Assembly (NCBI GenBank): GCA_002682825.1
Contig: NOKP01000033.1
Location: 248,001 to 312,000 of the forward strand
Origin: Neonectria sp. B-13
Taxonomy: Eukaryota > Ascomycota > Sordariomycetes > Hypocreales > Nectriaceae
Length of the DNA: 64,000 nucleotides
Direction: 5' to 3'
Positions within the stretch are counted from its first letter, which is position 1. Each line of letters starts with the position of its first letter. Made by a program: the position numbers and the translations under genes. Of this stretch, positions 56,091-64,000 are shown one piece after another. The notes under the pieces were generated by a model. It saw only the letters and a list, made by a program, of their open reading frames with translations. It made no database searches and had not been told where the DNA came from.

Positions 56091-57195
56091 ATGGCGCCGT
56101 CTTCAACGATCACATCAACGGAACAGCATCCCGTTCTCACTCTGCGGCCTGACGGAATCGATCGTCTCAAACTTGACGGTACCGATCGTCGCTACGGTGA
56201 CTGGCGAGACGATCTTGTACGGGATGGTTACGCAGTCATCAAGGGTGCCATCCCTAAAGAGCGTGCTTTGAGTTATGCGAACCGCATGTATGGTCTGATT
56301 GAAAGCTTGTAAGTGGTTCAGTTTTGTTTCGGATTGGAAGATTCTCTCGTTAATAGATATCAATAGCGGGCAAGGGTACGACCGCAAAGATCCTTCAACT
56401 GTGCATCCCGACAAGCTGCCGGTCATCAACGAAAAGGGAATGTTACTCAACTATGGCGCTGCCCACGAAGACTTTGTATGGGCAATTCGCTCCGAGCCCG
56501 GCGTGGTTGGCGCATTTGAGAAAGCATATGCCACTACCGATCTGATTGTTTCTTTCGATGCAATCAATTACGGCTTTGCCAATCGCACAAATTTGCCAGC
56601 CAACAGCCCCTGGCCTCATCAAGACCAAGACCCGGATGTGCCTGGGTTTCGTTGCCTTCAGGGCCTAGTCAACCTGCTTCCGAATGGACCCAACGACGGC
56701 GGTCTGATTGTTGCAAAAAGTGGTCATCTCAAAAGCGAGATGTTTCACAATGACTTGCGAGGCAAAGAGGACCGGATTCCTGCCTGGACTAGAGAGTGGT
56801 ATGGTTTCACGGATAAGGGCCTGGAATGGCTCAAGGACCATGGCTGTGAGTGGTACAAGGTGGAAGCTGACCCTGGGGATCTAATCGTCTGGGATTCTCG
56901 CACACCGCACTACAATGTTCCAGTGTCGTCCGAGCAGGATCGCCTGGCCATCTACACCTGCTACATGCCTGTTGCCGAAGCCTCTCAAGAAGATCTTCTT
57001 CGAAAGAAGAAGGCATTCGAGAATCGGATCGGCACGACTCACTGGCCCAACGCCATGCACACCGGTTCCAACCTGGCCAAGCGCGACGGAAAGCTGGACC
57101 ATATTGTCCGTGAACGTCCACTTCACGAGCCCATTCTCAGCGACAGAGCATTCAAGCTTACTGGTATCCCGTACATTAAGAACGAGGTTGATTGA
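56091..57195 (+). CDS. Phytanoyl-CoA dioxygenase (PhyH) family enzyme
   Basis: Two exons (56091-56308, 56367-57195; 58-bp intron) give 348 residues. The Fe(II)/2-oxoglutarate dioxygenase facial triad is visible: His157 and Asp159 in WPHQDQD and distal His254 in DSRTPHYN, followed by the Arg of the cosubstrate site (QDRLAIYTCYMP). GLVNLLPNGPNDGGLIV and GCEWYKVEADPGDLIVWD match a fungal PhyH subgroup of unknown substrate. It probably hydroxylates a small molecule in the cytosol. Its promoter carries the CTCGGTTCGG motif shared with the next two genes. Confidence 0.92.
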
Positions 57196-58015
57196 GAAAC
57201 AAAGGAAAAGTCTGAGGTGGCAGGAGACGGATTTGTAGCATGTTGGAGAGAGTGAAGAAGGGACCTAGCCAAGAAGTAGTGCAATTCATCAACAGTGGTT
57301 TTTTGTCATCCACACTTGCTGAGCCCAATCCATCTGGTTGATACGAGGGAGCTCGTAACTTGCAGAGCGCGACAAAGCCACACCACTGTATTAGATTGAA
57401 AGGCCAAGCCGAGATTAAGCTAGTGCGTATGAGCCCACTCCTTTCTGCAAGCGATTTCAAGACAATTGAAGTGGTGGTTGCGTCGAAAAACCGATACCCA
57501 TCTCAGAACGTTGGTTCTTCCTGATGTAGGTATGGATTCAAATGCTCTGACAGGCGAAGCTATGAAAGAGGATCAACCGAGCGGCAATGACCATAGCACT
57601 GCGCAGAACTCGGATAGTAATGTTTCTGGGATCTTCAAGGGATTTTCAACATCACCAGATCAAATCGCCTGCACCCGTGGGAACAACTGTGGTGTGCAAG
57701 ACTTGCCATATACGCCCCTTCGGTGAACGACTTGCTCAGCCGACTTGATGATAAATTGGCAAAAAGCACGCTGCACATGACCAACGAAATTACTTAGTCG
57801 GCATCATTTTCTAAAGAAGTTGTCATCATAATGCTTCCGAGGCACCACCCCCGAGGTGGCCCGACAAGCCACTTCGGCATTTCTGCTCGGTTCGGATTCG
57901 AGGGTTCGGCTGGTGAGCCGATGCAACTAAAACGCCACATGTCGCTTTAATTAAAAGACAGAAACGTGATGTGAAATGAGAGATGTCAGTAGTGTTACTC
58001 TGCACATCAAACACT
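57196..58015. other. Intergenic upstream of monooxygenase
   Basis: About 820 bp. No gene is seen (an 86-codon frame at 57466 has no features). It carries one copy of the shared promoter motif. Confidence 0.55.
57886..57895 (+). promoter_or_regulatory. Shared CTCGGTTCGG motif, FAD monooxygenase promoter
   Basis: Exact CTCGGTTCGG, 120 bp before the monooxygenase ATG, followed by further TTCG/TTCGG words (57896-57915). Confidence 0.55.
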
Positions 58016-59312
58016 ATGGGAAGCCAGCCTGACCTACATGTGTTGATTGTCGGTGGCGGCATCGCCGGCCTCGCGGCTGTACGTCCAGGTTTCCCCTCTC
58101 TACATGTCCCATTCATAGCTGATGCAACTCAAGGCCTTTTCTCTGCGACATGTAAACCGGCGCATCACTATTCTGGAGCGCTCGCGCATGGTTGGCGAGG
58201 TTGGAGCACTTCTCTCGCTTCAGCCGAATGCGAGCAAGATTGTCAACAAATGGAACTTGCAACCTCTCCTGGCGAGCGCAGAGCCCTTGACCGATCGAGC
58301 CTTCCGCATATTCGACTCCACTGGTGTTTGTGTGAGAGAAATCCTCTTCCAAGAGGAACAGTTTGGTGCCGACCGTATCCTTTACCACAGACAAGATCTA
58401 CACGCAGCACTGAAGCAGGCAGCGACGAGTAAGCATCTTGCGGGGAATCCGGCTGAGATTCGAACGGCCAGTCAGGTTGTGAGCATAGACTGCGAAGAGG
58501 GTGTTGTTACCCTTGCCACGGGCGAGCAGATTCAGGGCGATGTCATCATCGGTGCAGACGGTATTCATAGCGTCGTGCGAACAGCTGTGTTGGGCGAAGA
58601 CCGTCAAGCCATCCCAACTGGCATCTCCGCGTATCGTATGCTCATCCCCACAGACAGACTCAAAAACATACCCGTTCCAACGAAGCTCATCGACACACAC
58701 GACCCTTGCACCACCATGATCATGGGCCACGACAGGCGCGTCATCATGGGTCCTGGGCGGGGAACGAAGCTATATGGCATTGTCGCCCTTGTACCCGATG
58801 AGACCATCACAAAGAAGGGCCCTGGAGACAACTGGGTCCAGCCAGGCTGCATCGATGAACTTTGCAAAGCGTATTCAGGGTTTCCAGTATGGCTTCACGA
58901 CATATTCCAAGCAGCGCCGGACATTGCCGTATGGCAGCTGCGGGACATCGATCCATTGCCCCGATGGGTCCACGGCCGCACCATATTGGTAGGCGACGCG
59001 GCACATGCCATGTTGCCGACACAAGGACAGGGTGCATCGCAAAGTATAGAGGATGCGGAGGCATTGGGGGTCTTCTTGAATGGAATACAGTCACGAGTTG
59101 AGGTGGAAGGCGCCTTAGAGCGTACTTTTGCCGTGCGCTATGAGCGAGCAACCTTGATACAAAAGTATAGTCGCGAGCAAGCCAGGCCAGCCACGGATGG
59201 ACAGACTGTGGAAGTGAAACTGGATCCGGCTCAATTCATGGAATACAACTGTGATTATGATGGAGCAGAGGACTGGGAGGAGCGGCAGAAAACGGGAACA
59301 GCAGCACCCTAG
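58016..59312 (+). CDS. FAD-dependent monooxygenase (salicylate hydroxylase-like)
   Basis: Two exons (58016-58078, 58134-59312; 55-bp intron, phase 0) give 413 residues. The Rossmann dinucleotide motif GGGIAG (13-18) is in exon 1. The DG motif IIGADGIHSVVR and the GD motif ILVGDAAHAMLPTQGQG identify a class A flavoprotein hydroxylase of the salicylate hydroxylase type, which uses NAD(P)H and O2 on an aromatic ring. I start at 58016 because MGSQPDLHVLIVGGG has the usual distance to the FAD motif; an in-frame ATG at 57983 adds 11 residues. The 3' end converges on the MFS gene, 381 bp apart. Confidence 0.93.
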
Positions 59313-59693
59313 TAGCAAGGAACCACAACAGTCTTGAGTTTGCTAGGTAGTACTGCCTGGAATTGGACATCACTTCAAAGTGCAGACCAGAAAGAACATC
59401 TCTAGTATGAATCTTGCATGTCACAAATTGTACACTGCTGCCTCACTTCTATTGACTAAGGAGAAGGGTGACTTCTGCTATTGCGCATGCTTTTGTTTAG
59501 ACTAAGTAAGTTTAGATACATGGTAACAGTTCTAAAACAACCGGGGGGTAGGTATCTAATAACACACCTGCCCGGCTAGTCTATATCATTTACCCCTATG
59601 GCCCCATTGATACTTTACAAACCCCGTTGTAAGTATGATGATAAACGATGTTATCCTTTTCCAAAGCTGCAGGTGGGTTTGCCTTGCCACGAA

Positions 59694-61314
59694 CTATGCT
59701 TGAGCCATTTCAACTTGATCCTCCTTCTTGGCGACTTTCTGTTTGATAAAGAACGAAGCAAAGACCATTAGAACAGCTATCGCCGTGTAAAAGACCCACA
59801 TTATACGCAATGCGCTCATGTACTCCGTTTTTGTCGCAGCACCCGGTTCCTTGTCGGAGACTGATATTAAGTTGCCTCCACCAACCGTCCGCTGGATCAG
59901 AACAGTCCCAGTCACTATAGAAATAGATGTAAAAAGACTGCGGAGAAAGGTAAATGCTGACATGGCTGCTGCTAAGTCCTTCTGGCGGAGATGACTCTGC
60001 AAAGCAATCATGGGACTTTGAAAAAGCATTCCCGCCCCCACTCCGGCGATCATCTGGAACGTTATTATCTTGACCCAAACAGCGCTTTTCTCGAGGCTTA
60101 TAAAAAGGCCTGTTCCTAGAGTCATCAAAATCGTTCCAGCAAAGATAACAACGACGTAGTTCCCCGTTTTGCGGATGATTAACCCTCCCAGCATTGTCAT
60201 CGCAGACAAGGGAAGAATCAAGGCGAAAAGTGAGATGCCTGAGATGATGGGCTTGAAATCGAGAATGACTTGAAAGTACAAAGGAAGGAAAAAGTCATAT
60301 GAGATGAAAACGAAAGAGTGAAGGCATGAAACGGTGAAAGATGCGAGGTTGGTTGTGCTCTGGAAAATCCGAAACGGGATAATGGGGTTGGTAGCGAACT
60401 TGGCTTCCCATGCCATGAACAAAGCTAGCATGAGGACTCCGGATACAATCAAACAGATGACTGTTGGGGAAATCCAAGGTGCGAGTCCTCCAGAGCCAGC
60501 CTCGAGGCCATACAAGAAGCAGATTGTGCCTCCGATGATCAGGACGAATCCAATCCAGTCGAGAGTGCGTAGTCCGTCGAGAAGAGGCTCCTTTTCAATA
60601 TTGACGTTAAGGGCGAAGAACAAAACAACCAAAGCAATTCCATCGAAAGGGAGATTGATATAAACTGTACTGCATGAGCTTTCGTGATTGTAGGCGAATG
60701 GTTGAGGCTTGACAGGATGACTTACAACACCATCTCCAACTGAGAGTCTGAGTGAAAACTCCGCCTAATACGGGACCAACGGCACTCGCAATGCCAAATA
60801 CCATGCCAGTCAGACCGTAGTACTTGGCTCGGTCTGCCAGGCTGAAGATGTCGCCGATGATGATGGTTACGAGCACCATCGAACCACCGCCGCCAAGTCC
60901 TTGCACGACCCTTCCAGCGATAAGCGTGGCGCTCGAGTCTGCAAGCGCGCAGACAAGACTTCCCACCATGAAAACAGAAGCTGCGGTCATGATTGTTGGC
61001 TTTCGGCCGAAGATGTCGGATAGTTTCGCCCAGACTGGCGTCGATGCTGTCGTTGATAGTGTGTAGCCACTTCCAACCCATGCATACTCTCGAGCGGATA
61101 CATGTAGCTGCTCAGCAATAGTTGGCATTGCGGTCGCAATAATAGTAACGTCAAGAGCCCCAAGGAAAAGAGTCAGACACAAAGACAGCATGACCAGACG
61201 GCGCTGCCATGTTCGCATTGGTGGAGGCTCGTACGAGGTTCCAGTTTGGACCAACTCAAGCCTAGGTCCCGCGGGATTCTTCTCGTCGTTTTCTTGCCGT
61301 GAAGAATCCGTCAT
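59694..61314 (-). CDS. MFS multidrug-type exporter, DHA2 (14-helix) family
   Basis: Two exons (60726-61314, 59694-60664; 61-bp intron) give 519 residues. The splice at the acceptor TACAG restores WRWCFYINLPFDG, a DHA2 landmark. Motif A appears as WAKLSDIFGRKP and the antiporter motif C as GIASAVGPVLGGVF. The length and about fourteen helices fit DHA2 drug:H+ antiporters in the plasma membrane, which often export the product of a neighbouring pathway. Next to a dioxygenase and a flavin monooxygenase it may export their substrate or product. The upstream region has the shared CTCGGTTCGG motif. Confidence 0.93.
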
Positions 61315-61982
61315 GGTGTTGTTTTTCGTTACGCAGGTATCGGAATCCGTGATGGGGTGAGAATACTTGTAACAGAGACGCCACGGGAGTGCGTGGATGG
61401 GATGTTAGCTGGTTGTGCAATTCCTCAACCTCGTATTTAGTGGGCTTACAGACTCGGCCCATCTCGGTTCGGTTGCGTTGCTGTGCGAAGCCGAGGAGAA
61501 TTGGCAATTGGGTGATTTTGGCAATACCCCACTGATTGTTCAGCTTGCAATCACCCCTACAATCTTTCAGCTTTTGCATTACCTCGAAGGTCGTATCCAT
61601 GTTTTGAATTATGGTTATTCTTACAATGCGAGTGCCCACTACCTGATCAACGCGTGATGATACGTGTAAGAAGCTCCAGAATTGAATGATTCCTGCTCGA
61701 GACGGTATTATGTTCTGAAGAAAGATGATACAAGTCTTTGTGACCAGGATATTCACATCTCTCTACCAAGAAACCAAGAAAGAAGGCATACAGTCTAGAA
61801 GGGACAAAATGATTCCGACATGAGCCTTGAACACTCAATTTGTGAATCTGATGTATGTATATTGCAGAAGATCTTAGCTCTATGCTATGCTATAGGCATC
61901 GGACCCGTTTAGACGAGCCCTTGCTTCCTTGTAGAAACAGAAACCTGCCCATTAACAACTGCAATCCCAACTTAATCGCAAC
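61315..61982. other. Intergenic, MFS promoter side
   Basis: About 670 bp between two minus-strand genes. It includes the third shared motif and no gene that I recognise. Confidence 0.6.
61463..61472 (+). promoter_or_regulatory. Shared CTCGGTTCGG motif, MFS exporter promoter
   Basis: Exact CTCGGTTCGG, about 150 bp upstream of the MFS start at 61314, in inverted orientation relative to that gene. A second CTCGG is 11 bp away (61453). Confidence 0.55.
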
Positions 61983-63800
61983 CTAAATTTCTACAAAGGG
62001 AAGGATCACTCTACTAGGATAATCACCACCTAGGTGGATGGTGTGCTTGCCCTTGTTCCGTTCATAGTCTGGCCTTGGCTTGGAAAAGGCAGCCACCTCA
62101 GTAAATCCAGGATATTGTCCTAGAATATCCACCTGTATACTCTCACCTTCGTTGTAGTCAACACCCATGGCCCAGATGCCAATCTCCAATTTTACCACTT
62201 CGCCGATTGGGACCTTTTGGGCCTCGTCGTGGGGATGGAAGGGAAACTGAGGGTGTAGGGACCGAGTTGAATCAATTTTGCGCTCAGACGCTCGTAGAAT
62301 GCCCATTGAACCGTTGTGCAAGGTCAGGCTGATCCGTTCTTTTTCGGACATGGCTTCGATTGAGGCAACGGGTGCGCGGCTTAACGGAAACTGCAAATGA
62401 CTCAGTTCGCTGCCGTCCTTTCCGAGTTTGCGTAGTTGTACAAAGACCACCATGTCATCCAAAGCGTCACAGCTCATGTAAAGCTCCGCCTTGGGAAGAC
62501 CAAGGATCCGAGTGGGTTTGGTGAATGTCAACCGGAATTTTGAGATTGACAAGCGATCTTCAGAATTGTGAGAGGATGTGCCGGTAGATGTAGGCACACT
62601 CTCGAGTAGATTTCCGTCCGGTCCCAGGAACAGAGAGCGATAGTCGGTATCGGGAACAGGGAAATCGGCCAGTTCAATGTTCTCTTTAACCTTCCCTTGC
62701 GCAAACTGGAGAGTTGCCCAACGGACCCTCGGGGTGTCCTCCCAGTCGTTGTCGACTCCTTTTAGATACTTGTCAAAGAATTTCTAATGCAATTAGTGGA
62801 ATCCATCACTGCAGGAGACACCTTTGCTTACCTTGAGTTCTGCGTTGCTCTCCTCGAGCCCATATAGCTCAAACCATTCCTGGTGACCACTCCATTTGAT
62901 CCACTTCTTGTCAGTGCCAGCTTCCATCCAGCCTCTGACCGCTCCCATGGTATGTATCTGGCTGAGATCGGATCCCGTGATGAAGCACGGAATCTTGATC
63001 TTTGTCATGTCCACGCGCTTGTCGTTCCAATACGAGTTTGCTCGAGGACTGCGGCGATACATTTCCGAGAAGTCTTCGACGCCATGCTCTCCCTTGATTA
63101 CTAGGGTCGTGATGAGGTCATAGTTGCTCATATTGAACCACCCTCCCCGGCAAAACTGTTCTCGAAAGATGTCTCCGCTGCCCTCCCACGGGGCGATGGC
63201 TTTCAACGATGGTGGGTTCTGGGCCGCAGCATGCCATTGCATGATAGCCAGGTAAGAATTTCCGGCCATGCCCACGTTTCCGTTGCACCAATGGAGTTTT
63301 GCTAGTACCTCAATGACATCGTGCGCATCCTCTGCTTCCTGAGATCCCATACAGACCGCGTCACCATCGCTGTTTCCGGCACCACGGGCATCAACACTGG
63401 CGATAGCATAACCTTGGGCCACCCACCAAGCTGGGTCAAGGCCTTCAAACTTTTCCAGGCCGCTAACGTCTCCACGCTTCAAACAGCATGCCCAGACACA
63501 GACGTTGAAGATCATGTCTAGAGCCGAGTACTTCTTTCCGTAAGGGGACCAAGAGATAATGACAGGCACTTTTTCGGGGCCGGTCGGGCGATAGATGTCG
63601 GCATAGAGTCGACAGCCATCGCGGACAGTGATCTGAACATCGTGGTCGATGCGGATGTCGGAATCAAGCTGTCTGGCATTGAACGGCGCCGATCCTTTTT
63701 TCAACACTTCCGACTTTCCAAAAGTTGGTTCCACGTAGCCATTGACGCCAATCTCAGGCTTCGAGAGGGGTTTGAACGCAACTTGAACCGGAGCAGGCAT
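61983..63800 (-). CDS. CocE/NonD-family (X-Pro dipeptidyl-peptidase S15-like) hydrolase
   Basis: Two exons (62832-63800, 61983-62783; 48-bp intron) give 589 residues. The alpha/beta-hydrolase part contains the oxyanion-side SWSPYGKK, GLDPAWWVAQGYAIASVDARG and the nucleophile Ser182 in GMAGNSYLA; the His is probably in SGHQEWFELY and the Asp in TGSDLSQIHT. The C-terminal jelly-roll, X-Pro-DPP-like domain covers the second exon (PTRILGLPKAELYMSCD). The family cleaves esters and amides, including acylated small molecules. I start at MPAPVQ (63800); the longer frame to 63905 adds a poor N-terminus. Upstream sequence leaves the window, so motif sharing cannot be checked fully. Confidence 0.9.
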
Positions 63801-64000
63801 TGTTGCTGTTGGGAGGGGGTAGTGGCAAAGTTGTATTTCCGACAAGGATTTCTCGAACTGATGGATTATTCCAAGGGCTTTGAAGAAAGATGAGGAGCCT
63901 TGCATCCACCAAGCGGCCGGGTCAGATTGATTTAAGGGGTCTGTTTCTTAGGGCAAATTGCTTTATTTCTTCGTAGCAACAAAGACTTTGAGTCGGACCT
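63801..64000. other. Upstream region of hydrolase, cut by window end
   Basis: The last 200 bp, promoter side of the hydrolase gene. No gene and no copy of CTCGGTTCGG are seen. Confidence 0.5.

Noticed and set aside
62833..63905. Upstream start of the CocE/NonD hydrolase at 63905
   Set aside because: The extra 35 residues show no family similarity, and MPAPVQ at 63800 gives the usual length.

Overview
The window comes from a filamentous ascomycete (Pezizomycotina, most likely a Sordariomycete such as a Hypocreales or Glomerellales relative; this is inference from gene content). Genes are spaced 0.2-2 kb apart on both strands with introns of about 46-130 bp carrying fungal GT-AG signals. The families are typical of such fungi: Zn2Cys6 regulator, STAND/NLR protein, HeLo-type protein, MEP1-like M43 protease, GH114, GH31, MATE and DHA2 transporters, AsaB-like oxygenase. 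I rebuilt exon structures by hand where reading frames break at canonical splice signals.

Region 1-16745 is one giant inverted repeat. Bases 1-8223 and 8523-16745 are mirror copies (coordinate x pairs with 16746 minus x), separated by 100 Ns and a 199-bp unique spacer that encodes the C-terminal cysteine-rich end of a piggyBac-type transposase. Each arm carries an ankyrin-repeat gene (cut by the window edge on the left, part of a complete kinase-ankyrin gene on the right), a glycine-rich-domain (DUF1399/GRDP) gene, a decayed gene remnant and a small secreted cysteine-containing protein. Whether the palindrome is biological or an assembly error cannot be settled here.

Region 14388-23267 is signalling or cell-death-like: a 1398-residue protein kinase with C-terminal ankyrin repeats, a possible small Cys-rich protein, and, divergently transcribed, a HeLo-like protein with a C-terminal pseudokinase. 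This last architecture resembles animal MLKL. A fungal F-box-like protein follows.

Region 23826-43165 is mostly ordinary accessory gene content: MATE transporter, secreted metalloprotease, OFA-like MFS transporter, GH114 enzyme, nitrilase, metallophosphoesterase, GH31 alpha-glycosidase and a Zn2Cys6 regulator with a GC-AG intron. Two decayed genes (a Zn2Cys6 fragment and a sugar-transporter fragment) lie among them.

Region 44702-54671 holds a seven-exon NLR (helical N-terminus, NB-ARC, TPR), an aldo-keto reductase, a serine beta-lactamase-like hydrolase, a small membrane-anchored protein with three PWxxW motifs, and an AsaB/CmcJ-family oxygenase.

Region 55800-63800 looks like a small co-regulated catabolic or modification cluster: PhyH dioxygenase, FAD monooxygenase, DHA2 exporter and a CocE/NonD hydrolase. 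The promoters of the first three share the exact 10-mer CTCGGTTCGG, which I did not see elsewhere in the window.
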